From contig JAVGWX010000011.1 of the NCBI GenBank assembly GCA_036924085.1, positions 18,805,264 through 18,869,263 of the forward strand: DNA of 64,000 nt, written 5' to 3'. Below the pieces are notes generated by a model, which did not search any database, was not told the DNA's origin, and saw only the letters and a program-made list of their open reading frames with translations. The first letter of the stretch is position 1. Each line of letters begins with the position of its first letter. Shown piece by piece: positions 32,937 to 44,880 of the stretch. This DNA is from Ariolimax columbianus. Its lineage: Eukaryota; Mollusca; Gastropoda; Stylommatophora; Arionidae. The position numbers and the translations under genes were made by a program.

Positions 32937-33525
32937 TATCAGGTCAGGTCATCCCGTATCCGGTGAGGTCGCTGGGGGACACATGAAGACATCTTCACAA
33001 TTCCACACCACCCTTCTCTGTCGGCGGATACTGCCTGTACATGTTCTGGTCCAATATTTTATGTTGTCCTCCCACCTGATTTTGGGCCGACATCTTTGTC
33101 GTCTGCCTTGGACCTTTCCATGGAGGATCGTATTTGCAAGACCATTTGATTTCGATATGTGACCGTACCAAGCGAGTTTCCGTTTTAAATTTCTGAGTTA
33201 GATTGTCAGTGATAAAGGATCAAAATGTGAGGTGTTGGCCAGAATAGCACAGACATAAGCGGCGCTTGCACGGCGTACACAATCTGGCAAGAAAAACGGT
33301 TAGCACTATGCACGAAAATCAGATTAAAGCGTACACTGGTTCTGTCAATATTCCTCTATGCTTGTGAGACATGGACAGTTACAGCTGACCTTCAGCGAAG
33401 GATACAGGCCTTGGAGATGAGATGTTTCCGAAAACGTTTAAACGTCACGTACAAAGATCGAGTTACAAATGAGGAAATACGAGATAAAATTACAACAGCA
33501 ATATAGCCTTTTGAAGACGTCTTGA
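32937..33525 (-). pseudogene. 5'-inverted RTE-like LINE fragment, right arm
   Basis: The tail part (32937-33195) lies on the minus strand and the RT part (about 33210-33515, LYACETWTVTADLQRR, EMRCFRKRLNVTYKDRV) on the plus strand. This is the same inverted arrangement as in the left arm, so the inversion predates the arm duplication. Confidence 0.75.
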
Positions 33526-33529
33526 CAAC

Positions 33530-34260
33530 TGAAAGGATATAACCGCTGCCAAATATTGCCAATGTAAGTCCAGGACAAAATATGTAAAGGTGGGCGATGT
33601 ATTTATTTTTCCTGATTGGTGAAGAAAATATGATACATTATTTAATGCCTTCTATTTTGTAAGATGCGACTAAGGGTTGTGCATGGATGTGACAAAATAA
33701 CAATGTAAACATTTTGTTCTACTGTACTGCAAATGAAAAGAATCATGTTTTCTAAAAGCTCGTTATGTTAAGTAAAACATAAGGCTGGGCATGTGATTCA
33801 AGAAATGACGGGACGTGATTTTGATTTGATTCCATGAACTCCATGCATGCCTTAAAAGGGACGACTAAAGTGAGTTGTGCATTATATTAGCAGCCTCCTA
33901 ATGCTAGACAATAGTTACAGAATCGAGTACTGCAAGAGCATGCAACGTTCTTTGTCGCAGGTTTCTTGATAGAAGTCGACTGTGCTGGTACCACTGTGCT
34001 TCGGCTGGCGTGATAAAAGACAAGAAAGAGGACTAGCTATAGTTAGTGCCTCCTGCTTAAAGTCAAGCCATGCAATCCGTATATCCAACCAGTGCCTTTC
34101 GCGTTGATCGTCCACGACAACGGCTGATGAGCCCTGGGCATCGTGTAGGAAAAGTGGTAGTAGATGCGAAATGTCTCAACAAAGTGTTGCGCTGGAGAAT
34201 CTGGTGACGACTCAATTAGTGGTCCTGTTTTTCGTATGGTGTAAACAATGCACAACCTGC
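33530..34260. other. Right-arm sequence without recognisable genes
   Basis: Mirror of about 22150-22890. The minus-strand frames 33915-34115 and 34043-34255 are preserved with one or two changes but have no clear domain. Confidence 0.3.
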
Positions 34261-34264
34261 AACA

Positions 34265-34925
34265 AAGGAAATATTTTTTATAAGATTTTGTGTTTACTGT
34301 AGTGCACCGACCATATGGTGGGTTAGAGGTAAGATTTAGTGTTTATTCTAGTAAACCAACCATACAGTGGGTTAGAAGTAAGATTTAGTGTTTGCTGTAG
34401 TGCATCGACCATACAGTGGGTTAGAAGTAAGATTTAGTGTTTACTGTAGTACACCGACCATAGAGTGGGTTAGAAGTAAGATTTAGGGTTTACTGTAGTA
34501 TATCGACCATACAGTGGGTTAGACGTAAGATTTAGTATTTATTGTAGTGCACCGACCATACAGTGGGATAGAAGTAAGATTTAGTGTTTACTATAGTACA
34601 CCGACCATGCAGTGGGTTAGAAGTAAGATTTCATGTTTACTGTAGTAAACCGACCATACAATAGGTTAAAAGTAAGATTTAGTGTTTACTGTAGTAAACC
34701 GACCATACAGTGGGTTAGAAGTAAGATTTAGTGTTTACTGTAGTAAACCGACCATTCAGTGGGTTAGAAGTAAGATTTAGTGTTTACAGTAGTACACCGA
34801 CCATACAGTGGGTTAGAAGTAAGATGTAGTGTTTACTGTAGTACACCGACCATACAGTGGGTTAGACGTAAGATTTAGTGTTTACTGTAGTACACCGACC
34901 ATACAGTGGGTTAGAAGTAAGATTT
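34265..34925. repeat. 49-bp minisatellite array, right arm (about 13-14 units)
   Basis: Five units longer than the left-arm array. Several extra units carry private variants (TGCATCGACC, TATATCGACC), which argues for real divergence rather than a copying artefact of the sequence file. Confidence 0.95.
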
Positions 34926-34929
34926 AGTG

Positions 34930-35240
34930 TTTACTGTATTACACCGATTGTTGTTAGTCCATCGTAATCGATGAGTACCACTTTGTCAGCATTTACTGTA
35001 AACTGTTCACATGAGTTCGAGCATTCACTGTAAACTGTTCGCATGAGTTCAAAGATAGCTAAATAAGCCAATCTGAGCCTTGAATTGTATGTTGCACTTT
35101 GTACAGGATAATAAGACACCTCCTTCCACCGGGGTTGAAGAAGGGCTGGTGTGAGTTGACTTGCAGAGCAAGCGTCTCTGGATGGCCTCATCTATTCTTG
35201 ATGACTCTTGTTTCTTAACACCCTCAGCAATAGTGCAGCG
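34930..35240 (-). pseudogene. LINE zinc-finger tail, right arm
   Basis: Mirror of 21420-21730 with its internal 32-bp duplication. One visible change turns FPVQS into YPVQS in the overlapping frame. Confidence 0.55.
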
Positions 35241-35284
35241 TCAGTCTGTGTGATTGGTTGCGATTCTTTCCTTTCGATTGTATG

Positions 35285-35705
35285 ATGACATAGAGGTAAG
35301 ATTTTGTGTTTACTGTAGTACACCGATTATATGGTGGTAGAGGTAATATTTTGTGTTTACTGTAGTACACCGATTACATGGTTGACTTAGAGGTCAGATT
35401 TTGTGTTTACTGTTGTACACCGATTATATGGTGAGATAGAGGTAAGATTTTGTGTTTACTGTAGAACACCGATTATATGGTGATAGAGGTAAGATTTTGT
35501 GTTTACTGTAGTACACCGATTATATGGTTAGATAGAGGTAAGGTTTTGTGTTTACTTTAGTACACCGATTATATGGTTGACTTAGAGGTAAGATTTTGTA
35601 TTTTCTGTTGTACACCGTTTATATTATGACATAGAGGTAAGATGTTGTGTTTACTGTAGTATACCGATTATATGGTAGATTTAGAGGTAAGATTGCACTT
35701 ATACA
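35285..35705. repeat. 50-bp minisatellite array, right arm
   Basis: Mirror of 20960-21385, with the same unit and similar length. Confidence 0.92.
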
Positions 35706-35929
35706 GAGCATCATAGTTGTTTTTCCTTGTGAATAAACAAAGCGACAAAAGTGACATGTTGCTACTCAAATATTAAGCTCGCAATATCACTAGACTTATA
35801 AAATAATAATGCGAATCAAAACGTAATATGCAATCCCCTAGTTGTGGATCCGATATGAAGTGTCGTCTGGCTCATTTGGAAGTAGGCATGTTTCTTACAA
35901 TTTGTTGTTGTTTTACTTTTATTTTACCC

Positions 35930-36515
35930 GAACCTGACTAACATGTCCGATCAGTATGTTTTGCCTGACCAGACTTTGTTACGGTTCCAGAAGCATCGAT
36001 GCTCATACCCTTTTGCCCAATGTCATATACTGGTGTCTGGGCGTGTTAGTTGTTGTCTAGTACCATACATAGTGTTCCATTTTTCTGGCCTCATAGGAAG
36101 AAGCATTCTCCTAGCATCGTTGAGCGCCAATCAATCAAAGAGATAATGACCAACTGTGGCATATGGGTGTGTACACAGTTGGCACTGTGGTGTGTGTTGT
36201 GGTTGGATTATGTTCAGGTGCTTGTTACGTGGAATGTGTTTGGTTCTCAGCCAGAAAATGGTACTATGATTCTGTCTATGTGAGTTGATTGTTGCTGTAA
36301 TTTAGATTGGGGCTTACCGTTTGTGATCTCCATCCCCGTGTTTCCCATGGTCTATCTGTTCAGACAAGTCTCTTTGTTTGCTGGTATGAGCTGCTTGGCT
36401 GTTGTAGGGCTGTCGAAGCGTGTGGCAATTCTTGTCTCTATCCCTTTTTTTCTAGTCTGCCCACCTTGTCGTTGTCATGTGTGGTAGTGTTCATAGATCC
36501 ACTGTATGATAAATG
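35930..36515 (-). pseudogene. RNase H LINE 3' fragment (family C), right arm
   Basis: Mirror of 20150-20755. The knuckle-like QCQLCTHPYATVGHYLFDW segment is unchanged. Confidence 0.5.
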
Positions 36516-36524
36516 AAAATGTGG

Positions 36525-37030
36525 TCTGCGTTTAGATATACTTCGATAAGATTAGGTCTACATCTAGAGATACTTGGATAAGATCATGTCTACATCTAGA
36601 GATACTTGGATAAGATTAGGTCAACATTTAGAGATACTTGGATAAGATTAGATCTACGTCTAGAGATACTTGGATAAGATTAGGTCAAAATCTAGAGATA
36701 CTTGAATAAGATTAGGTCTACATCTAGAGATACTTGGATAAGATCATGTCTACGTCTAGAGATACTTGGAAAAGATTAGGTCTACGTCTAGAGATACTTG
36801 GATAAGATTAGGTAAACATCTAGAGATACTTGGAAAAGATTAGGTCTACGTCTAGAGATACTTGGATAAGTTTAGGTCTACGTGGTGAGATACTTGGATA
36901 CATTTAGGTCAACATCTACAGATACTTGGATAAGATCAGGTCTACGTCCAGAAATACTTGAATAATATTAGGTCTACGTCTAGAAACACTTGGATAAGAT
37001 TAAGCCAACATTTAGAGATACTTGGATAAG
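36525..37030. repeat. 32-bp minisatellite array, right arm
   Basis: Mirror of 19640-20140, same length. Confidence 0.93.
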
Positions 37031-37136
37031 ATATAAAATGGCTTTGTGACCACCAAAGAAAAGCCGTCAAATGCGGGTAAACTGGATGCGGTTAAAGCTA
37101 GCTAACTTAACACACCTGCTCACTGACACGTTAAGT

Positions 37137-37343
37137 CTACCTTCTTACTTTTCGAGTAGCTAGACCGTGGCTCGGGGTCATTAGTCGGCCAGAACTCGCC
37201 GTCACATTTTTCATTGCTACAGATTTTCGTTTGTAATAGATGCTCGAATCAGCTACATATGTACAGTCATTCTTAACTAGGTCATATACTGGGAGTGGTC
37301 GCAATTGTTGGTATCTCAAGTAAGTTTCTTTGTTTATGGGCAC
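37137..37343 (-). other. Unidentified 68-codon open frame, right arm
   Basis: Exact counterpart of 19318-19524; no domain recognised. Confidence 0.2.
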
Positions 37344-37344
37344 T

Positions 37345-37720
37345 ATTGTGGGTTTGAATGTTCTAGCTTGATTTATGGGGATTACTGTGAAAGTTTGAAG
37401 GTTCTAGCTTGCTTTCTTTGGATTACTGTGCAAGTTTGAAGGTTATAACTTGATTTCTGTGGACCACTGTGAACGTTTGCAGGTTCTAACTTGATTTATG
37501 TGGACTACTGTAAACGTTTGAAGGTTCTAACTTTATTTCTGTGGACTACTGTGAAAGTTTGAATGTCCTATATAGCCTAATTTCTATGAACTGCGGCGAA
37601 GGTTTGAATGTTCTAGCTTGGTTTATGTGTACAGCAGTGAGAATTTTGAGGTTCTAGCTTAATGTATGTGGACAGCTGTGAGAGGTTGAACGTTTTTATC
37701 TTAGTTTCTGTGGAAGTGAC
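37345..37720. repeat. 41-bp minisatellite array, right arm
   Basis: Mirror of 18990-19315. Confidence 0.88.
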
Positions 37721-37729
37721 AATGTTTGA

Positions 37730-38955
37730 AGGTTCTAGCTTAATTTGTTTGCGTGTTATTGCTGTTTTAGTAGACCAGTAGTACTAAAAAGATAAAATAT
37801 ACGACAATTTGTCTCACTTGTGTTCTAAAAGTTATAATTCTGCCAACACAAACAACAATAAACAAATTAAATCATATAATTAATCTACCACACACATATC
37901 TCTGCCAAAACAATCAAGTCTGGGCCACACAGTTATTACACTAAGATCTCTGTCAAAACATCAAGTTTCGGCCTTACAGTTGCTACACACATAGCTGTCT
38001 CTCAAAATAATCATCTCTCGGCATATTGTTACTACACTGTTATAAAAGACCAGTTTTATGTAAAAGTGAATTTGTTAACGCGAATTTTGATATATTTATA
38101 GTAAATTAGTTTTGTGTGAAAGTGGATTTATCTTTTTAGGTTCTTGGATGTCATCATGCAAATGAGCCATATTAGCCTCTTGCAGAAGTAGATATATAAT
38201 AATACTGTCATATTCTCCAAAGACATGAATGTGCTCTTCAAACTCATCATTTAATAATGAAGTAGATTCTTTCCATTTGTTTGACAGGAAAACGACATAT
38301 TTATTGAATCGCCACTGAAATATGACAACATCAAATACACATTGTACATGGGGAAAGGAGACCTACGTCCAGTCAGGTAAAACATGCCCATCAGACAATG
38401 TTAGTTAAGGTCAGGTAAAACATACCCATCAGACAATGTTAGTTAAGTTCAGGTAAAAGATACCCATCAGACAATGTTAATTAAGGTCAGGAAATATATT
38501 CCCATCAGACAATGTTAGCCAGGATCAGGTAAATCATACTGATCAGACAATGTTAATTAGGGTCTTGTAAACACACTGACGAAGGACCTCCCCCCACCCC
38601 CACTTCCATGCAGTTCTCCTCGAAAACAGGCTGTCCTCAACTGGCTAACGATGTAGTAAGCAACGTGATCGCCGTAGCAGTGAGCGTAATATTCTGGAGG
38701 ATTACAATCCACCTTCATCAGCACACTCGGTAAGTAAAGAAAGATATTGCAACACGCCACCCAACGACCGTCAGGCTCACCAAATAGTAACGTAATTCAT
38801 CACGGGCATCCAACAATACATTACACATCATTCACCAATCAGTGCGGAGCGGTCCAGTTTACTTATTTTTAGCATGAAATACCCGTTTACAAGCTTGTAA
38901 CTGAATTACAGCTTTGAGACAGGAGTACTTTTTGAACGAATAACGGAAATGTGCG
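37730..38955. other. Right-arm stretch with 38-bp mini-array and repeat X
   Basis: Mirror of about 17740-18970. The 38-bp repeat (about 38375-38570) has five units against four in the left arm. Repeat X (minus strand here) lies at about 38590-38760. Confidence 0.6.
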
Positions 38956-38958
38956 ACT

Positions 38959-39600
38959 GGATGTTGTTGCTTGTTTACAGATGCCCTGTCCGTGGTTACA
39001 GCACTAAAAAGCCAGAAAAATACAGAACATAATGACGTAAGAGTAGTACATTGTAAACTATGCCAGCAGCCTACACCCAAAATTGTAGTGGTACAGTGGG
39101 TTCCATCCCACTGTAACATCCAAGGCAACGAGGAGGCAGACAGACTGGTAAAGGAAGGTACAAGACTACCACATCCAGATTCTAGTGTGACTTACGAAGA
39201 ATCCAAAAGGCTTATTAGGGCCAGATACATGGACGTGGGAAAAAGAGCATGCTGGCTACACAAAAAAATGATGCCTACTACCAGTTGAACAGAAGAGAGC
39301 AGGTAGTGGTCTTCAGACTCCGCACATGCCACAACAGACTAAGGTACCATCTATTCAATAAACTGAAGATAGGTGCTACTGATGAATGCACTTGTGGTAC
39401 AGGGAAAATGACTCCTGAACATTTGCTGCAAAATCGCCCGACATACGAGGACCAGAGAAGGCACATGTGCCCATCACCAGTGCCAACACTAGACAAGCTC
39501 TATGGCAGTGTCGACAGCCTCAGGATGGCCACTACTTTCTTAGAACAAATTTAAGTTGACGTCTGACAGCATACGATGAAGAAGAAGGGGGATGTTGTTG
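38959..39600 (+). pseudogene. RNase H LINE fragment (family A) with 11-bp target duplication, right arm
   Basis: Plus-strand frames 38971-39288 (RNase H motifs [22 protein letters not shown]) and 39249-39554 (knuckle CTCGTGKMTPEHLLQNRP) overlap in different phases, so a frameshift separates them. GGATGTTGTTG at 38959-38969 and 39590-39600 is the target duplication. The (GAA)n tail is at 39578-39587. Frameshift, zinc-Cys loss and duplication are all shared with the left-arm copy. Confidence 0.9.
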
Positions 39601-39656
39601 TTCAATGCCCACAGTGAGTAAGTTTACTCTTTTGTGCGCCTTGAAAAGAGTGTTAA

Positions 39657-39896
39657 GTGGCAGGTTGTGGTAGCGTTCGTCCCATTCCTGTCATGCCGAT
39701 GAAGGTTGCCTTCCTGGCGGTTTTTCATCTGCGTTGCGCTCACTATTACGGAGATCACACCTCGTCAGCCAGACTGCCTGAAAACGGCCAGTTTTCAGGA
39801 AACGCTACATGGAAGAGAGATTGTGGTCTTGGTCAGTGTATTGTGCCTGACCCTGATACGACATCCTGGTCAGTATGTTGTGCCTTGCTAGACTAG
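39657..39896 (+). other. Dispersed repeat X, right arm
   Basis: Mirror of 16798-17040, with the 79-codon frame unchanged. No domain recognised. Confidence 0.4.
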
Positions 39897-39924
39897 CGTC
39901 TCAATTTTCCCGTATGCAGCGCAT

Positions 39925-40330
39925 GAGCTGCAGCGGTCAGCGACCCATAGCTGACTGCTAGCGTCAGGGCCAGCGAACCAGAGCTGTCAAGACCCGTCTA
40001 CACCTCCACGCGATGATCCTGGATAACAGGCTGGAACAGAGCAGACTGGCTAAGGAGAAGGGATGGAAGAGGTAATGCTAACCCGGTACTCAAAAAATGG
40101 TTGCTTAAGGTGGATGTGTTGGACTGAAAGGTGCAAATATCGCAGTCAAGCTGTAAACTACGACACAACGCATTCCTTTTTATGGACTACATTCTGCTGC
40201 ATAATCCCTTTGAGGGTTTAGTAGAGGGAGATTGAGAACGAACGAAGCGAAGCCAAGCCAAGTTCTCCGTATGGCAGGATAACTTCTAAATGTCTATCCT
40301 TGTAGCATCAATGATTTTTTGCAGCCGATT
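39925..40330 (+). repeat. Single-unit 33-bp context plus a 286-bp segment missing from the left arm
   Basis: 39925-40035 mirrors 16640-16790. 40040-40325 continues with TGGCTAAGGAGAAGGGATGG and TGCTAACCCGGTACTC, matching the inner-arm LINE-tail sequence at 24550-24790. In the left arm the site jumps directly from CAGCCTGTT to CGAATCGGCT. The continuity with the paralogue makes a left-arm deletion more likely than a right-arm insertion. Confidence 0.8.
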
Positions 40331-40649
40331 TGCCGTACCCTGCGCCATGTGAGTTGTTTCGTTAATATTCGTATTTCTAGTTTTACAACTACATCCTTCA
40401 GTATCTATTTTTATCTTTCCGGTTTACTACATAACAGCGTCAGTTTTGATAGTGAATTATTCCAGCGTTGACCTTTCTTTTATCGATTTAACTTGTATTT
40501 CTGAAGTGTTTTTTATGTGCTGCTAAACGTAAACAAGCAAGAATGGAACTAGCTCCTTAAGCTAATCATCGTCCCACCCGTGTGGCAGCCGATCAAGCGA
40601 GGATTTTGATAGAATTGAATAATCTATTTATGATACTGACAGAAGTGAT

Positions 40650-42427
40650 GTAGAAGTAGATGCTGACCAGTGACATTGATTATCAGAACAGTTACATTGA
40701 ATTGGTAGATGATGACTATCACGACCATCAAGACCCTGCTGCCACGCCCACAGCTAGTTCTAGTCGTCAAAATGATTTTGATACTGAGCCTTCGGCCTCA
40801 AAACGTCCGAGATCAAATATAAATCTAGTAGCTGGAAAAGGTAGAGCAGGAAATGTGAACTCTGCAACTTAGATAAAGAGTAGAAGTCACAGAAGTGCCC
40901 CAGTAGAAAGAGATGAGTGGCATGAAGTCAGTGAAGGTTCCACAAAAAATGCTTTCCGATTTATTCCTAAGCAAGAACCAGGTGTGTCTCCTGAGTCAGG
41001 TCTTACAGGGCAGTCAACAGCAATTAGTGCTTTTCAGCACTGTTTGATCAAGAAGTCAAGACATTACTTGTTGTTTCTATAAATGCATATGCTCGGAAGA
41101 AAATTACAATCAACACTCCATCTCTTCGTCGCTCAGTGTACTCCCGTTGGGTTGACATTACTCCCTATGAGCTTGATAAATTTCTTGCCGTTATTATCAT
41201 GATCGGCATTGATAGACGGCCAGAGATTCCTGACTACTGGTCTTTGCCGCCTGAATTGTACACACCATGGTACCACTCAATGTTTCCTCGTAACCGTTTT
41301 CAGGATATATTCTATACAATGATGCATGCAGGTGACAAAAGTGCTGATAGCAAAGATAAAATCGAGCCATTCATGAATCTTCTCCTGAGAAAGTACCGAG
41401 CAGCATTCTATCCATATCAGGATTTGAGTATAGATGAGATGGTGATAGGGTTCAAAGGCAGATGGAAGTTCAAGCAGTATAATGCTGCAAAACCCCAGAA
41501 GTACCACATAAAAACGATTTGCCTTTTTGACTCGGCAACGGGATATGTGAACAATATACTTACTTATTTTGGTACTGAAACATTTTACAACCCCGATGCA
41601 GACCCTGCATCAAGTCATGCTGTCAAAGTTTTTGACACATTGTTATCTTACGTTGGCATGGGACACAAGATTTTTGCAGATCGCTTCTACACGACTCGTG
41701 TTCTAATTGATTATCTTCTTGATCGTCGTCAGTATTATACTGGCACACTCAATGTCAATCGTGTTGTCTTTGCTCTGGAGTTGAGGACCCTCAATCTTCC
41801 GTACCGTGAGATGCGTTGGTTTCAGAATCAGCATGAAACAATAATGTGTGTTGGATTTAGGGACAAAAAGGCAAAGAAGAGTGTCCTCATGGTCAGAACA
41901 GATGCAGTTGTTGAGACAACACGAGTCAAGGATGTTGACAAGCCATCAATGATTCAGAAGTACAACATGTGCATGAATGGGTGCGATACTTTGAATCAGA
42001 AGGTCACCTATTATTGCACCTTTGAAAGGAGAACAATAAAATGGTGGAAGAAAGTGTTTTATTGGCTACTTGAAGTCACTCAAGTCAACGCTTTCATTCT
42101 TCACACTTTGACTCGTGAAGCTGGCTCTAAGCGATTGAGCCTGAAGAAGTTCAAGCGAGAACTTGTGACTCAGCTCACACATCATGCTGCTGCAACAGTT
42201 CCTGAAGTAGGTGATGCTCCAAGAAAGCCTGGCAGATAACCCGCTGCAAACCCCTTGGAACCCCTCCAAGACAAAAGACACATCATCTCGTATTCGAAAA
42301 GAGACAGAAATTGTGTCGTCTGTGCCACTCCCACAGAACGCAAGCGTACACATTTCATCTGCTTGGGATGTACAAATCAGCCTCACTTACACCCCAAGGA
42401 TTGCTTTGAGGCCTTCCATAAAGCATA
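40650..42427 (+). pseudogene. piggyBac-like transposase pseudogene, right-arm copy
   Basis: The N-terminal acidic frame (40660-40872: VDDDYHDHQDP, SASKRPRSN) ends at TAG 40870-40872. The same phase continues (ERDEWHEVSEGSTKNAFRFI) until a frameshift near 41040. The main frame, 41136-42239 by a GTG start (really internal), covers the catalytic core: YWSLPPELYTP, NRFQDI, LSIDEMVIGFKGR, CLFDSATGYV, KIFADRFYTTR, MNGCDTLNQKV and KRELVTQLTHHAAA. All three Asp positions are kept. A TAA at 42237-42239 stands where the left copy has CAA. The Cys-rich end (NCVVCATP, FICLGC, DCFEAFHKA) follows to 42427. Length, about 590 codons, fits the family. Terminal repeats were not found. Confidence 0.92.
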
Positions 42428-42429
42428 AA

Positions 42430-43265
42430 GTGACAGTGTGCAGTGCATATAGTTTTTTACATTTTTGAATATGTTCGTCAATATTTTCAACGTCGACATC
42501 ATCTTTAGTAAATGTGTCATATCTTCACTTCTGTCAGATGTATTACCTTCAAATTTGGCCTGGACTTCACTAATTGGAATGCGAACTAATTAGTATAAGG
42601 AAAAAGAGGGTGGGCATTGCATATGCTGAGATAGTGAAGAGTAAGGGTACCATATGTCACTGAATATTTAAATATTTTTTTTCATTGCCTCTAATATTTT
42701 TTACTGTTTCTTCTAAAGTACTTTATGCATTGCTTTGCAATCTTCTTTATCTAGTAGATGGTCCATTTGCCTTCAAATTGATGTATAATAAGATACAGAT
42801 ATGTTTATTTATTAAACTTTTTATTGTGATTTAAAAAACATAACCACTGGTATTTTTTGCCTCTTTAATTTGACTGCGTACAGCTGAGAAAACAATTGCT
42901 CGTGGAAAGAGTTGCCTAAATTAGCAAAATCCACAGAACAGCTTTGAATTTTGGTAAATAAATAGCTCATCCTTGCTATGGGCCATGAACATGGCTGTAA
43001 CTCTTTTAGAGTGGCTCAAGATTTTTTAACAAAGCACTAATTCACCGCTATTTCTACATAACAATGCGTACCAAACCAAAATATATTGTATTACTTAAAC
43101 AGTATTAGCCTTTTTCTTAATAAGAAAAAATGTATTGCTATTAGAGGCAATAATCGTGTCCTAAATATGCTTGGTAGTTTTAGCACTGAAGTACCATTTA
43201 TCTATGGCTTTAGTAGGTTTAACTTGTGGCAGTGGAGCTCCATTGAGATTCACCATCACAAGCTC
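42430..43265. other. Region 3' of the transposase, right arm
   Basis: AT-rich mirror of 13690-14510; no gene recognised. Confidence 0.4.
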
Positions 43266-43269
43266 CACA

Positions 43270-43555
43270 TGAACTAGATACTAAGATAGGATTTCACTAT
43301 CCACATGACCTAGATAGTATTTCACTATCCACATGACCTAGATAGTATTTCACTGTCCACATGACCTATATAGTATTTCACTATCCACATGACCTAGATA
43401 GTATTTCACTCTCCACATGTCCTAGATAGTATTTCACTCTCCACATGACCTATATAGTATTTCACTATCCACATGTCCCATATAGTATTTCACTATCCAC
43501 ATGTCCTAGATAGTATTTCGCTATCTACATGTCCTAAGATGTAGACCAAAACTGA
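43270..43555. repeat. 28-bp minisatellite array, right arm
   Basis: Mirror of 13320-13680, two or three units shorter. Confidence 0.92.
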
Positions 43556-43624
43556 ACTTTACTTTCCTACCAATTATCTTATTATCCACATGTTAACAGA
43601 CAAAACCTGAGCATTAATATTCTG

Positions 43625-43920
43625 TGTAGGGCTTTATGAAGAGCTCTTGGCAACTGTCCAAATAAGGAAACTCATTTGGGCACGGTCACATATCGAGAAC
43701 AAATGGTCTTGCAAATACAATCCTGCACGGAAAGGTGCAAGGTAGACGACAAAGAAGTCGTCCCAAAAAGAGGTGGGAGGACAACATAAAAGAATGGACC
43801 AATCTCCGACCAGAAGAGGCACAGGCAGCAGCCGCTGACAGAGAAGTGTGGCGTAGGGTTGCGATGAAGTCTTCATGTGTGCCCCATCGACCTCACCGGT
43901 TACGGTATGACCTGACCTAA
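43625..43920 (+). pseudogene. RTE-like LINE C-terminal fragment, right arm (plus)
   Basis: Mirror of 12944-13235. GHISRTNGLANTI-like bases, then QGRRQRSRPKKRWEDNIKEW and the ATGACCTGACCT terminus. Confidence 0.7.
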
Positions 43921-44044
43921 TAGTACTTTATTATCCACATGTTGGTAGACCTACCATGAGAAATATTGTTCAACATTTTCAATCTTTCGATTCATATTTT
44001 AACAGATCAACATCGATCTTTACTGTCCTACATAGTGTCTCCGT

Positions 44045-44285
44045 TCAGTTCAGTTCATCCTGTGATCTCTTGAGATTGTTGGAGCACTCCTGCTGACACC
44101 TCCACAATCCTGCGCCATCCCTCTCTCTCTGTGGTTGCTATTTTTGCCTCCTTGAGTCGTAGGCTAGTCTATTCATAGATGTAATCTTCTCATACTTTTC
44201 TCGGACATTCTCGTATTTCCTTGCTCTAAACTGTGCCCTGTAGTGTGATATCTGCAAGTCCCTTTGACCTTGAGACATGGTCATA
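44045..44285 (-). pseudogene. RTE-like LINE terminal fragment, right arm (minus)
   Basis: Mirror of 12585-12825, ending in the GTTCAGTTCAGTTCAT terminal repeat. Confidence 0.6.
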
Positions 44286-44690
44286 ATATCTTACTATCCA
44301 AATTTCTAACAGAAGAATGTTGAATTTTAATGTCCTACATAATATCTTACTATCCAAATTCCTAACAGACCAATTTTGAATTTTAATGTCCTACATAATA
44401 TCTTACTATCCAAATTCCTAACAGACCAATGCTGAATTTGAATTTCCTACATAATATCTTACTATCCAAATTTCTAAGAGACCAATGTTGAATTTGAATG
44501 TCCTACATAATATCTTACTATCCAAATTTCGAACAGACCGATGTTGAATTTGAATGTCCTACATAATATCTTACTATCCAAATTTCTAACAGACCAATGT
44601 TGAATTTGAATGTCCTGCATAATATCTTACTATCCAAATTTCTAACAGACCAATGTTGAATTTGAATGTCCTACATCTTCCACTGATGGC
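44285..44690. repeat. 56-bp minisatellite array, right arm
   Basis: Mirror of 12240-12585; one additional unit by length. Confidence 0.9.
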
Positions 44691-44880
44691 TTACAATGCT
44701 GGTAGATCTGGCCACAGAACAAGGGGGAGGCCGTGAGGTAGTGGATAGATGACAGATATATTGTGCAATGACAAGGGCTACACATTGATCGACGCAACAC
44801 TCTTGGCGCAGGATAGGCGACTCAAGCGCCGCACGACGCTAAACGGCACAAGTGGAAAGAAAACTAACTAACTAACATAA
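44680..44880 (+). pseudogene. LINE 3' end ('SAGRSGY' family), right-arm copy 3
   Basis: Mirror of 12045-12240 with the CTAACTAACTAA tail, again flush with satellite on both sides. Confidence 0.65.
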
